This document shows, piece after piece, positions 28,301 to 37,263 of a stretch of DNA of 51,712 nucleotides. The notes under the pieces are model-generated. The model did no database searches. It saw nothing but the letters and a program-made list of their open reading frames with translations, and was not told the DNA's origin. Source of the DNA: Flavobacteriales bacterium (GTDB taxonomy: Bacteria > Bacteroidota > Bacteroidia > Flavobacteriales_E > Vicingaceae); the NCBI GenBank assembly GCA_029262875.1, contig JAJCYO010000142.1, positions 1-51,712 on the forward strand. The letters are read 5' to 3'. The stretch's first letter is position 1, and each line of letters starts with the position of its first letter. The translations under genes and the position numbers were made by a program.

Positions 28301-29730
28301 CCTCCTAAGTTTTCGTACCACCCTACCTTATCATCACTTCCTGAGCCGCACAAAACATCATTATCTCCATCGCCATCTATATCTACACCTATCACTGTGG
28401 ATGGGTTATTCAGGCTGTCATCTAACTCTCGTTGGTATCCAAACACCCCTTGTCCGAGATTTTCATACCAGGCTATTTCATTGTCAAAAATAGAGGCAGA
28501 CAACACGTCCAAATCTCCATCTCCATCTAAATCGCTTGTTTGAACATAATAGGCTAGTGCCGCACTTGCGGTGAGAGGTCTACGAGTTCCAAAAGAGCCA
28601 CCTCCAAAATTTTCATACCAACCTATCGTACCATCAGCGGTTGAAGCCGATAAGATATCCTTATCTCCATCACCATCAATATCCTCTGCATAGACGTAAT
28701 CAAATCGATACGCATTTATAGGTCCAATAAAAATAATTTGCTGAGTAGAGAAAGATCCCGCCCCTAAATTTTCAAACCACGATATAGAGCTCCAACTATT
28801 ACCATTGGCTAATAATATATCAACATCCCCATCTCCATCCATATCTGTGGCGTACACACAAACAGCTGTCAAAACCGTTGCAATCGTCTGTTGGGGACCA
28901 ATAGTGCCTCCTCCCAAGTTTTCATACCAAGCTAACTTATTGTCATTGGCTGATGCAGAAAGTATATCTTCATCTCCATCCCCGTCTAAATCTGCAGAAA
29001 AAACAGAATTAGCTTTACTTGCGTTTGACGAAATCGTCTGCATTGGACCAAAACTTCCTCCACCGAGATTTTCGCACCATACCACATCCTGAAGAAAAGG
29101 CCATGCTGTCGGTTCTCTAAAAGTTCCCAATATATCCAAGTCTCCATCACCGTCTACGTCACTCGTATAAACAGATGTAGCCTGCTCAGACAATGTAATG
29201 GCTGCCACAGAGCTTGCTGAACCAAATACCCCGCCACCTAAATTTTCAATCCATCCAAGGCTCTTTCCTCCGGCATATATAATATCCATGTCTCCATCTC
29301 CATCTAAGTCTGACGCATGAACATGTTCTGCATTATTTATGCCATACAATACTTGTTGAGCGCCAAAACTTCCACCTCCTAAATTTTCATACCAAGCGAT
29401 ATGGTTCCCATCTTTTGCAGCAGACAACACATCTATATCACCATCTCCATCAAGATCGGATGCAAATACATGTCTTGCACCCATTGCAAGTGTGGTGATG
29501 ATTTTCTGTTGAGAGTTAAACGTTCCACTGCCTAAGTTTTCATACCAGGCAATCTTATTATCTCCTTGAGAAGAAGACAAAACATCCATGTCTCCATCAC
29601 CATCTATATCAACAGAATATACTGAACTCGCATCATCCGTTTGTCCAGCAATTAATTGCTGGGGTCCAAACTGAGCATTCATCAGATTAGAAGTAAATAG
29701 AATTAAAAATATTAGGATAATTCTTCTCAT
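25399..29730 (-). CDS. T9SS surface protein with 14 FG-GAP/VCBS repeats
   Basis: 1443 residues with a signal peptide (1-19). Fourteen FG-GAP-type repeats of ~48 residues (about 25-720) each carry a calcium-loop D-x-D-x-DGD-x-D followed by IAWYENLGGG. Fourteen units equal two seven-bladed propellers, although single-propeller folding cannot be excluded. An SdrB-like module (FYDDNQNGIQDSLDAG, about 730) follows, then a DUF11-like Bacteroidota module starting CAVDPNDK and containing RFQNTGNDTA. Two near-identical short modules (GDSLLIYG-YQN ... YYDSLQSINGCDS) come next, then a GG-rich Ig module. The T9SS type A sorting domain (IYPNPNTGQF ... VFVKQILKQ) is at the C-terminus. It is homologous to the protein at 41630-45187. 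It is likely a calcium-stabilised cell-surface binding protein; the ligand is unknown. Confidence 0.9.
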   Translation of the reverse strand: MRRIILIFLILFTSNLMNAQFGPQQLIAGQTDDASSVYSVDIDGDGDMDVLSSSQGDNKIAWYENLGSGTFNSQQKIITTLAMGARHVFASDLDGDGDIDVLSAAKDGNHIAWYENLGGGSFGAQQVLYGINNAEHVHASDLDGDGDMDIIYAGGKSLGWIENLGGGVFGSASSVAAITLSEQATSVYTSDVDGDGDLDILGTFREPTAWPFLQDVVWCENLGGGSFGPMQTISSNASKANSVFSADLDGDGDEDILSASANDNKLAWYENLGGGTIGPQQTIATVLTAVCVYATDMDGDGDVDILLANGNSWSSISWFENLGAGSFSTQQIIFIGPINAYRFDYVYAEDIDGDGDKDILSASTADGTIGWYENFGGGSFGTRRPLTASAALAYYVQTSDLDGDGDLDVLSASIFDNEIAWYENLGQGVFGYQRELDDSLNNPSTVIGVDIDGDGDNDVLCGSGSDDKVGWYENLGGGNFGEQNIISDSADGVNSVHYSDLDLDGDMDVLSANQLEDVIAWYENLGGGIFGPENVITTNADLAYFVYSKDLDNDGDEDVLSASWTDNKIAWYENQGGGTFGTQQIITTQAIGADCVHSFDVDNDGDNDVISASGSDNKVAWYENLGGGNFGPQLIISMIPYGPFNLSSNDLDQDGDIDLLLAYDRDIAWFENLGNGTFGNLGVVSSITNAASSVHSADMDGDGDIDVLSSSTHDGKIAWYENHLLSPKQAIGQLFYDDNQNGIQDSLDAGLQIFSVQSTPQNVYSHIYSTGAYVMSFADSSGHHQISPVLPPNWGITSDSLMYSVTIDSTSYFRDSLDFGFYPDTLVNSLNIEFIGSFPRCNDTINYWIDFKNIGTTTPSGLIHLLLDDSITYLSSIIPADSVNGQNVYWHYDSLFYFTNQQINLQVIMPGLNSMGDTLINYVNVSVFDTLGNFTIVYTASDTLKQELFCAVDPNDKIAEPVGIDIPGYINSGTPRIEYTIRFQNTGNDTALTVIIYDQLDLDLNWQTFTPLASSHNMMVNMDQTGEVAFQFYNIMLPDSGADYLGSQGFVRYTIDLNPNLPAGRAIHNTARIHFDMNPAVITNTKLHTIEDCSEGIQYTIPNLNLCETDTLLGSATDNLSNTLFTWDVPNVYNSTGPNLNWIADTSGTFSLTLSISNEICNKDTTVSITVLPAIPVVNNNQVICQGDSLLIYGAYQNLAGIYYDSLQSINGCDSVLTTTLSINPIFLINQNDSICIGDSLLIYGTYQNASGLYYDSLQSINGCDSLLSTLLTVNPLPMISIASFNPDTLCDNGGVVALPIGTPVGGSYAGLGVVGGNFDPTAAGIGSHYVIYTYTDGNFCINDDSTMVTVKLCVGINEIQNNFGILIYPNPNTGQFTIEKPSDLSKEVKVKLLDATSKLILKKNIPISKQSVEVDFTSYSNGIYYLQLIVDEEVFVKQILKQ

Positions 29731-29835
29731 AAAACACTACGAAATTATTGAAAAAGAAGAGGTTATACAAGTTAAAACTAAGTTTTAGAGAAAGGCTTAT
29801 GAGGAAGATGAACAGACTTGTTGATTTAAGTGTTA

Positions 29836-29966
29836 TCAATGCATAAAGTGAAGTAAATACTCCTATCCTTTTATAGTAGTGGGGTTCAATGAATTATTAA
29901 ATCTCGAGTAACACTGGAGCAACATAAACTCAGTAAATATTAGCAACTAAAAGAAGTTGTTGATAA
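29836..29966 (-). repeat. 3' array element B
   Basis: Directly follows the stop of the 1488-residue gene. It shares with element A the blocks CAACAACTTCTTTTAGTTGCTAA, GTTTATGTTGCTCCAGTGTTAC, TTCATTGAACC and TTTACTTCACTTTATG. The central hairpin seen in A, C and D is poorly preserved here. Confidence 0.62.
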
Positions 29967-32900
29967 TTAATGTTTCAGAATTTGCTTTACAAATACTTCT
30001 TCTTCTATAATCAATTGCAAATAATAAATACCATCACTATAGTTCGTAATGTCTATTTCTACCTTTTTTTTACCAACCGGAATTTCTTTCTCAATTATCA
30101 ATTTTGAAGTCGCATCCAAAATTTTAACCTGCACATCTTTCATTAGACTCGATGGTTTCTCTATAGTAAGACCACCAGTTGTTGGGTTTGGGTAATATAC
30201 TATTTTCAAATCTTCACCATATTCATCTATACCAACACATATGTATAAACTTATCATAGTAGAATCACTATTTACGCAAGAATTAGTGTCTGTATAAGTG
30301 TATAAAACATAGTAATTACCGGGAATTAAACTTGGATTAAATACACTACTTGAAACACCAAAACCACTATAAACGCCACCTACTGGAGAACCATTCGTCA
30401 ATGCCATTGGTATATTGAATTGGCATACAGAATCTGGACTAAAAGGAGTAATAGTTACATTTGGCAAGGCGTTAACAGTAATTGTTGTAGTATCGCTATT
30501 CTCACATAGATTACTATCAATAACAGTGTAAATAACTTCCTGATTACCTGGACCAGCAATTGATGGATTAAAACTCGCACCGCTAACTCCGCTTCCGGAA
30601 TATGTTCCACCAGAAGGTGTAGCTAAAGGCAATAAAATTAGATTTGTGTCTATACAAACTGAATCAGGACTAAAAGAGGTTATTGAAACATTTGGTAGAG
30701 GATTCACTGTCAAATTAAAAGTATCATTTATAACTCCACAAAAACTACTAACACCTACAGTATAAATTGTATTAGTAACTGCATTAGTAGTTGGATTCTG
30801 TATTGTACTATCATTTAAGCCAATAGTTGGTGACCATAAATAGCTTAATCCTTGGTTAGCTATAAACTGAGTTGATTGGCCTACGCATAGATTTTGATAA
30901 ATATTTAATGGTGTAGGAAGAACATCTATATATATTGAAGATTCATTTCCAATAATTGAAGGCAATGAGGCAACGACCCTAATTTTATAATTACCAGAGA
31001 CAAGTAAATTTGGAATAATACCTAAGATGGTGTCAACAATGTTATTGGAAGCTAAGGTTCCTATTATTTGTGGAGAAGCAAAACTCCCTAAAGCATCGGA
31101 TAATTCTAATTGGTAGTTATTCCCTAGTTGAACAGTTATTAATTGAGAAACATTAAACGGTACCCATATTGAATCCTGTACACACACTAATCCAGAAGAC
31201 ACATAAATACTTAATGAATCACCTTGTAAACATGCACTTGAACTGTACTTAGCTACAAATGCATCACTATTATTTGGGTAAATTGAATCTTGGGCTATAT
31301 AATACCCTTGAGTTATTCCATTACCCCGTTGAATATGACCTGTAATAAAAACATTTTGTTGATCATCTGCATCTATCGCATTTTGCATCGTATTAGCCCC
31401 AATACCATTATTAACTGCAGTTGGACCTCCCTCCAATGTTAACCACTGAATTTTCCCAAACTCATTGTATTTTGTTACAAAAAAGGAACCTCCACCAGCT
31501 GGCGCTGTTAATACCGTAGAGTCAGTAGAAATAAAATTAGCAATTGGTGGTCCAAAAACACTTAAAATCCCTACAACGTAAACATTATTAAACTTGTCTA
31601 AAGCAACTGCATGAGCACGTGATCCAATTGCATATTTAGCACCAACACCCCAGTCATAATTACCATCAGTGGTATATTTTGCTAAAACATAACCACCAGC
31701 TTCTAAAAACGAATCACTGATTTGGGTTGATGGAAACTTAACAGAATGTCCTGTATTATATGCTGAGACATTTAATCCAATATAACTATCTCCATCATCT
31801 GACACTTCAATTGAAAGGGCATCATCAAAACCAAAAGGGGAAGATTCAATTGTATGCCCCCATTGGGCATCACCGGCACTATTGTATTTAACTACATAAG
31901 CATTAGGATTAGATCCAGGGCTAGCTGAAGCAGTTATATTTGGGCCAGAAACAGAGTTAAATGTTATAGGCGAAGAATGTTGTCCTATGATATAAACATC
32001 TCCATCAGCATCAGCTGCTAAATCACTCATATGATAATAGTAGTTGTTTGTACTATTAGAAAAGTCTGTTACCCATTGTATTTCACCTATAGAATCTAAT
32101 TTCATTATAAATGTTAATCCTACTGAATTTGAACCCATTTGAATTGAAGAACCAGAAAGCGAAAAGAACGTTGCTGTATGATGATATCTCCCTCCGATAT
32201 ATATGTTATTGGAATCATCTATATCAATCGCAGTTCCTAAAGCTGCATGCATCCCCGTATGCCATTTGTAAATTCCATTAGAATCCAATTTCATTACATA
32301 TCCCTCTTGATAAAAATCAAAGGGAATAACCTTACCATCATTGCTATAAAGTAAAAAATCCATATCTAACCACCCCGTAACATATATATTATCATCACTA
32401 TCTATGGCAATATCCAGCGCAGAGCCATTAAAACTATAATTCCATAAAGCTGGATAAAAACTCCCAGGATTCTGATCTATTCCTTTTACCAACCATTTAA
32501 GCGCACCATCTGTTGAATATCTTGCTATATAAAAGCCAATATCCATTTGTCTACCAGTAGTTATGCCTGCCTTAGTGAGAAACTCTGCCTCACTATAGCT
32601 ACCTGAAACGATAATATCTCCATTATTTGCAACCTTTATCCCTTCACCCCTGTCGTGCTCATAGGTAGCTAAATCATTACCATCAAAATTTAAAGACCAA
32701 CAGTTTTCAATAATTGTATTACCATCATAAATAAAAGAAGCATTTTTTATAATTGTATCCTTACAACCAAAAGCGGATTCAGCAATAAGCATTACAGTTG
32801 TTTGTCCAAGTTGATTATAGGCTATTAATTCTTCAAAATTTGTAGAGGTTGGTATTGTAGCTCCGGCTCCAAAACTCCAAGAAAAAATACTTGCTTGAGA

Positions 32901-34433
32901 GCTGTTATTTTTAAATTGAATGTTTTCCATCAAATCAGCATTTATTAATGTTGGGTGGAATTCTGCTTTAGTTTTTTCTAACCCAATAGACACAGTATCC
33001 AATAAATAAGTCTCACAATCTGCAAAAGTACTTTTTGCTCTTACTAAATATAAAGTTGAGTCTAAAATTGTACCCGTATTTAACACAGCATTCCCACCAT
33101 TACCATTAGCATAACTTACTGTTGATCCTGTGGAAATTTGTATTAATTCATAAACCACATTAAGTTCACTATTCTGAACAATCACATCTGAATTTCCTAT
33201 TTTACATAACAAAGGTGATACTACAGAAATTGCCTTAGTAGAATCTGGGACATTCACAATTTGAAAATTCCGTTGCAAAGAATCTATCAATTGTCCATTA
33301 TCTGCAATAAGAGTAACGGTATGTAGCCCAAGAGTAGAAATAGTTGTGGAACTATTATAAGTACTTGCAAATGGAGTTCCATCTTTATTCCAAGAGTATG
33401 TATAACCTGATGGACCATAATTATTAAATGAAACTAAGGAATCTAAACAACCACCATTGCCACCGCTAAATGATATATAAGGTAAAGTTGATAATCCATA
33501 ATTGGTAGTTTTTAGAACTATTCCATTAATTCCAACTGCATATCCTACCCCCATATTAAAAACAAAATCAATATCGTTTAAATCATACCCTGCTGCAGAA
33601 GGAGAACGTTCCCAGTAACCTTGGCTTATTAATGGTGATTTCAATATACCGTTAGCCGTACTTACAAATGCTATAGTTGATGTAGCAAATGTAACTCCAC
33701 TCCCTTGTAGCAACCCATTATATGCAGTTTGAGTATTCCAAGTTGAAAATGTTCCTGAACATATTTCAGAATTACTTACGGCAAAAGCAGCATTATTAGA
33801 ATTCATATAAATACTACTTACCTCTTTCTGAGTCACTACACTAAATCCTAATGAAAAATCAAATGCACTTACAGATCTAAGTATCACACTATCTCCTCCT
33901 ACATAAGCATAACCAGTTGTAAAAGTAGATATGGAATTTAAATCTGAAGTTACTCCAGTAGCAAGTGGTAACCATGTGCCCCCATCATTTGAACTATGAG
34001 CTGCATTACCTCCATCCCCTACAACTACAGTCTGAGCTCCCCTTGCAGTTAAACTATTAAAACCAGTACCAACAACTGAATAGGAAATTTCCCAAGGCAA
34101 AGTATAAGATGTCCTAAAAACTACTGCATTTCCATTAACTGTATCTTTACCTACAGCATACCAAAAACCACGATCTTCAAAAATGTCGTTAATTACGCTG
34201 GATTCCATGATAACAGAATCTAAAGGATTTCCAAGGATATATTGTTTTATCCAATTTAAACCACCATCTACAGTTTTATAAATTCCAGTTACTCCTCCAA
34301 CCATTCCAGTATCTACATGATTAAAGTGTACAGTTCTCAATTCACCAACAATGGAAGTCCCTAAATCAACCCATTGAGCCTTAACACTAAGTGAACTAAC
34401 AATTAAGAAAAGTAAAAATATCCCATTCTTCAT
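29967..34433 (-). CDS. T9SS surface protein with YCF48, PKD and SBBP-type repeats
   Basis: 1488 residues with a signal peptide (1-19). The N-terminal ~310 residues are a YCF48/BNR-like propeller (GIYKTVDGGLNW, GGTWLPLATG, GIVLKTTNYG). PKD-like modules follow at about 315-400 and 490-575 (YSWNKDGTPF; FSWSFGAGATI). About 580-1080 consists of SBBP-type repeats (GDIIVSGSYS, NIYVTGWLDMDF, DVYIIGQHSSP, NVYVVGILSVFG). These are followed by an Ig region and two near-identical modules (SFSPDSVC ... GTYSGSGVS). The C-terminal sorting domain (YYPNPTTGGL ... VFVKQILKH) is very close to that of the neighbouring 1443-residue protein, although the bodies are unrelated. Likely a surface-attached multi-propeller protein; the biological target is unknown. 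Confidence 0.88.
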   Translation of the reverse strand: MKNGIFLLFLIVSSLSVKAQWVDLGTSIVGELRTVHFNHVDTGMVGGVTGIYKTVDGGLNWIKQYILGNPLDSVIMESSVINDIFEDRGFWYAVGKDTVNGNAVVFRTSYTLPWEISYSVVGTGFNSLTARGAQTVVVGDGGNAAHSSNDGGTWLPLATGVTSDLNSISTFTTGYAYVGGDSVILRSVSAFDFSLGFSVVTQKEVSSIYMNSNNAAFAVSNSEICSGTFSTWNTQTAYNGLLQGSGVTFATSTIAFVSTANGILKSPLISQGYWERSPSAAGYDLNDIDFVFNMGVGYAVGINGIVLKTTNYGLSTLPYISFSGGNGGCLDSLVSFNNYGPSGYTYSWNKDGTPFASTYNSSTTISTLGLHTVTLIADNGQLIDSLQRNFQIVNVPDSTKAISVVSPLLCKIGNSDVIVQNSELNVVYELIQISTGSTVSYANGNGGNAVLNTGTILDSTLYLVRAKSTFADCETYLLDTVSIGLEKTKAEFHPTLINADLMENIQFKNNSSQASIFSWSFGAGATIPTSTNFEELIAYNQLGQTTVMLIAESAFGCKDTIIKNASFIYDGNTIIENCWSLNFDGNDLATYEHDRGEGIKVANNGDIIVSGSYSEAEFLTKAGITTGRQMDIGFYIARYSTDGALKWLVKGIDQNPGSFYPALWNYSFNGSALDIAIDSDDNIYVTGWLDMDFLLYSNDGKVIPFDFYQEGYVMKLDSNGIYKWHTGMHAALGTAIDIDDSNNIYIGGRYHHTATFFSLSGSSIQMGSNSVGLTFIMKLDSIGEIQWVTDFSNSTNNYYYHMSDLAADADGDVYIIGQHSSPITFNSVSGPNITASASPGSNPNAYVVKYNSAGDAQWGHTIESSPFGFDDALSIEVSDDGDSYIGLNVSAYNTGHSVKFPSTQISDSFLEAGGYVLAKYTTDGNYDWGVGAKYAIGSRAHAVALDKFNNVYVVGILSVFGPPIANFISTDSTVLTAPAGGGSFFVTKYNEFGKIQWLTLEGGPTAVNNGIGANTMQNAIDADDQQNVFITGHIQRGNGITQGYYIAQDSIYPNNSDAFVAKYSSSACLQGDSLSIYVSSGLVCVQDSIWVPFNVSQLITVQLGNNYQLELSDALGSFASPQIIGTLASNNIVDTILGIIPNLLVSGNYKIRVVASLPSIIGNESSIYIDVLPTPLNIYQNLCVGQSTQFIANQGLSYLWSPTIGLNDSTIQNPTTNAVTNTIYTVGVSSFCGVINDTFNLTVNPLPNVSITSFSPDSVCIDTNLILLPLATPSGGTYSGSGVSGASFNPSIAGPGNQEVIYTVIDSNLCENSDTTTITVNALPNVTITPFSPDSVCQFNIPMALTNGSPVGGVYSGFGVSSSVFNPSLIPGNYYVLYTYTDTNSCVNSDSTMISLYICVGIDEYGEDLKIVYYPNPTTGGLTIEKPSSLMKDVQVKILDATSKLIIEKEIPVGKKKVEIDITNYSDGIYYLQLIIEEEVFVKQILKH

Positions 34434-34495
34434 ACCACGAATTTACTCAAAATATAATAATGATTATTTCTAATAATTTAGTAGAATTATTATTA

Positions 34496-34519
34496 GCGGT
34501 CTGGACGGACTGCCTTTTT
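34496..34519 (+). terminator. Hairpin with T-run, orphan terminator-like
   Basis: GCGGTC and GACTGC form a 6-bp stem (one G-T pair) with a 6-nt loop, followed by C and five T residues on the plus strand. No plus-strand gene ends here; it sits just after the orphan sorting-domain fragment. It is locally GC-richer than its surroundings and may be a remnant of a lost gene. Confidence 0.3.
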
Positions 34520-34528
34520 CGATATTAA

Positions 34529-34755
34529 TTATTGCTTAAGAATCTGTTTTACAAATACTTTCTCATCTACTATTAACTGCAAATAATAAATTCCATTACT
34601 ATAACTTGTAATATCTACTTCAACACTTTGTTTACCTATAGTAATGTTTTTTTCTAGTATTATTTTAGAAGTTGCATCCATTACCTTAACCTTTTTATTA
34701 AGATTAATTGTTTTTTCAATGATAAATAAACCAGATAACCCTGAATTATTGAATT
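34529..34755 (-). pseudogene. Orphan T9SS sorting domain (remnant of a lost surface-protein gene)
   Basis: About 75 residues encoding only a T9SS type A tail (KVMDATSKIILEKN, KQSVEVDITSYSNG, IYYLQLIVDEKVFVKQILKQ). The tail is almost identical to the last ~50 residues of the 1443-residue FG-GAP protein. The YPNP start of the domain and the whole body are missing. The open frame runs a little further (to 34810), but that part overlaps the start of the divergent plus-strand gene, is not domain-like and has no signal peptide. Two residues are missing relative to the homologue (VKVMDATSK against VKVKLLDATSK). Best read as a decayed gene end left after replacement or inversion of the body. Confidence 0.75.
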
Positions 34756-34772
34756 TTATGTAAATTAGATGC

Positions 34773-36686
34773 ATGAAAAAAGTAATATCATTTTTGATCT
34801 TTTTATTCATAATTAACCTGGCTAACGCCCAACCACCTTTTGAATGGGTTGCTGCCTATGGCGGTTCCAATTCTGATGGCATCAGTTCAATTACGACTGA
34901 TAATAATGGAAACGTTTATGTATTAGGAGAATTTACTCTGACAGTTGACTTTGATCCTGGTATAGGTGTTATAAATATAACTTCTAATGGCTTTTTTGAT
35001 TCTTTTATACAAAAACTAGATAGCAATGGAAATTTAATTTGGATTAAAGCAATTGGAGGGGTAAGTCATGTTCAAGGCTCTGAAATAGTAATCGATTCTC
35101 TAGAAAATATTTATATCTCAGGTAGATTTCAAGGAACTGCCGACTTTGACCCTGGAGCGTCAAATACATCTACTAATTCTGCTGGCTCTTATGATGCTTT
35201 TATTCTTAAATTAGATTTCAATGGTGATTTTGTTTGGGTTAAAACAATTGCTGCAACAGCTACACTTACTGGTGAATCTTTGGATATCGACTCTGTTGGA
35301 AACTTATATATTACAGGAAGGTATAATGGAACCGTAGATTTTGACCCTGGAGCTTCGGTTTTTAATATTACAAGCACTAATGGGGGCTTAAATGGGAATT
35401 GTTACCTACTTAAATTAAGTAATAATGGAAGTTTTATTTGGGCGAAATCTTTTGGAGGTTCAAATGGAGGCGGATTTGGAACTAAATTAATAACAGACGA
35501 GTATGGGTTCGTTTTTGCAGGAGGAAATTTTTCAGGTACGGTAGATTTTGATCCTGGACCAGGAGTGGCAAATCATGCTTCTAACGGATTATCAGATAAT
35601 TACATTGTGAAGATTGATAGTAGTGGATCATTTGTTTGGGCTAGTATTTATGGAGGAACAGGCAGTGAATATCTTTATGGAATGACCGAGGATGTTTATG
35701 GTAATATTTATGCCTGTGGTTTTTTTCAAGGAACAACAGATTTTGATTCTGGACCTGGCATCAATAACGTTACTTCGAATGGAGCCGATGACATTTTCTT
35801 AATCAAATTAGATAATATGGGGAGCCATGTATGGGCACATGGTTTCGGTGGCAGTTCAATCGATTATGGACACGATATAACATCTGATTTGTATGGGAAT
35901 ATTTATTTAACAGGCTGGTATCAATTTACCGCTGATTTTAATCCTGATACCCCGGTTATAAATTTAACAGTCCAGGGTAGCTCTGATGGTTTTTTACTGA
36001 AGTTAGATAATAATGGAAGATTTATTTTTGCAGAATCAATAGGAGGTACAGACCTTGATAAAGGAGGTGCCATAGCGGTAAACAATCAAAACGAATTATT
36101 TGTAGCAGGCATCTATTCAGATAATGTTGATTTTGATGCAGGAATAGGAGTTGCACAATCTACCGCAGTAGGATGGGCTGATAGCTTCATTATTAAATAC
36201 GATCAATGTATTCCTGCAGATACATCAATAACTGTTTCACCTAATACATTAACTGCTAATGCTGTTGGTGCAACATTCCAATGGTTAGATTGTGGCACAA
36301 TGGATACGATACCAGGAGCCACAAATAACAGTTATATAGTTACAACAGATGGTTCATACGCAGCAATTATTACTCAGAATGGATGTACTGACACATCAGC
36401 TTGTATTAATATGGTAGTTGTAGCTGTAGCTAATGCAAACAGCATATCCAAGTTTACCATCTACCCTAACCCAACCTTAGATAAAGTAACTATTTCTTTT
36501 GGAAAGGTGTTAGACAAGGGTGTTATAACCATCAAAAACAGTATTGGACAAGTTATGCGGACTGAAAAGGTATCTTCTAAAAAAGAAGTTGAGTTGAAAT
36601 TTGATATTCCTTCTGGTATTTACTTTGTGGAAGTGGCTTCAGATTCAGGCAATACTTTAGTTATGCAGAAGCTAATAGTAGAGTGA
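34773..36686 (+). CDS. T9SS surface protein with seven SBBP-type propeller repeats
   Basis: 637 residues and the only plus-strand gene in the array. It has a signal peptide (VISFLIFLFIINLANAQ) and seven repeats of ~65 residues (about 22-480). Each reads W-x(3)-GG ... DGNVYVLGEFTLTVDFDPG ... D-F-LKLD-NG, as expected for one seven-bladed propeller. An Ig-like module follows (PNTLTANAVGATFQWLDC), then a T9SS type A sorting domain (IYPNPTLDKV ... GIYFVEVASDSGNTLVMQKLIVE). This tail belongs to a different subgroup from those of its minus-strand neighbours, and no copy of the 3' array element follows its stop codon, so its origin differs from the rest. The start codon lies about 18 bp from the orphan sorting-domain remnant. 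Confidence 0.88.
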   Translation: MKKVISFLIFLFIINLANAQPPFEWVAAYGGSNSDGISSITTDNNGNVYVLGEFTLTVDFDPGIGVINITSNGFFDSFIQKLDSNGNLIWIKAIGGVSHVQGSEIVIDSLENIYISGRFQGTADFDPGASNTSTNSAGSYDAFILKLDFNGDFVWVKTIAATATLTGESLDIDSVGNLYITGRYNGTVDFDPGASVFNITSTNGGLNGNCYLLKLSNNGSFIWAKSFGGSNGGGFGTKLITDEYGFVFAGGNFSGTVDFDPGPGVANHASNGLSDNYIVKIDSSGSFVWASIYGGTGSEYLYGMTEDVYGNIYACGFFQGTTDFDSGPGINNVTSNGADDIFLIKLDNMGSHVWAHGFGGSSIDYGHDITSDLYGNIYLTGWYQFTADFNPDTPVINLTVQGSSDGFLLKLDNNGRFIFAESIGGTDLDKGGAIAVNNQNELFVAGIYSDNVDFDAGIGVAQSTAVGWADSFIIKYDQCIPADTSITVSPNTLTANAVGATFQWLDCGTMDTIPGATNNSYIVTTDGSYAAIITQNGCTDTSACINMVVVAVANANSISKFTIYPNPTLDKVTISFGKVLDKGVITIKNSIGQVMRTEKVSSKKEVELKFDIPSGIYFVEVASDSGNTLVMQKLIVE

Positions 36687-36716
36687 ATTTAATATTTTGA
36701 AAAAAAGTCTTTTGAA

Positions 36717-36995
36717 TTAAAAGAAAAAATTATCAGATTCTTTATCAATCTCTTCTATCGATACTATTTTGTCTAGCTTCAACCACTTTTCAATTTCTAT
36801 TCTATCAAAAACTAAGTTTTTGGCTTTCTTGTAATATGGAATTTGTCTGGTGCTTGTAAGTTTGTAGATAGTGCTTTTACTTATTTCAGTAAATGTGCTT
36901 ACTTCTTCAATATTCAAAAAGGGTTTAGTGGTAATAAGGCCCTCTTCAATCTTTTTAAGCTTTTCTAATACTATTTTATCTAACTCATCATTCAT
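36717..36995 (-). CDS. Excisionase/MerR-like HTH DNA-binding protein
   Basis: 92 residues. Residues ~25-75 match the helix-turn-helix 'excisionase family' domain (HTH_17): FLNIEEVSTFTEISKSTIYKLTSTRQIPYYKKAKNL is the tetris-like winged HTH, ending FDRIEIEKWL. In Bacteroidota such proteins occur with integrases and mobilisable elements, but also alone as small regulators; no integrase is visible in the window. It converges on the plus-strand SBBP gene (30 bp gap) and has a GGTA repeat about 70 bp upstream. It could control neighbouring surface-protein genes or be the leftover of a mobile element. Confidence 0.8.
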   Translation of the reverse strand: MNDELDKIVLEKLKKIEEGLITTKPFLNIEEVSTFTEISKSTIYKLTSTRQIPYYKKAKNLVFDRIEIEKWLKLDKIVSIEEIDKESDNFFF

Positions 36996-37066
36996 TTAAC
37001 AAATATTCTAAGAATATTAAGCTTATACAATAAGGTGACTCAAATTGCAGTTGGGTACATTTAAAT

Positions 37067-37086
37067 GGTAGGTAGGTAGGTAGGTA
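37067..37086. repeat. Tetranucleotide microsatellite (GGTA)x5
   Basis: Five perfect GGTA units in an otherwise AT-rich intergenic stretch (36996-37263). It lies about 70 bp upstream of the HTH gene and just beyond element C of the next gene. Short tetranucleotide tracts are classical slipped-strand sites; here it is outside coding sequence. Confidence 0.9.
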
Positions 37087-37130
37087 CGCTTAGATCATCC
37101 CAAAAAAGAAACAAGGAGTTCGGAGCTATG

Positions 37131-37263
37131 TTTCGGTTACAAAAAGTAAAGTAATTTCCACCACCCTTATTCAACTAAGGTTTCAAATGGATTAGTGTTT
37201 TCGAAGTAACAACAGAGTAACACTTTTTAGAAAGCATTGGAAAGGAAAAGAAGCTTTTAATAA
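37131..37263 (-). repeat. 3' array element C
   Basis: Directly follows the stop of the 992-residue gene. Minus-strand blocks are AGCTTCTTTT, GTGTTACTCTGTTGTTAC, CGAAAACACTAATCC, CATTTGAAACC, a hairpin CCTTA/TAAGG (37165-37180) and AATTACTTTACTTTTTGTA. The hairpin arms differ in sequence from those of A and D but still pair. Confidence 0.66.

Noticed and set aside
27354-29092. Pro/Ser-rich plus-strand ORFs opposite the FG-GAP gene
   Set aside because: Their SPSPSISTPI-type composition is the antisense of repeated DGDGD codons, a known artefact.
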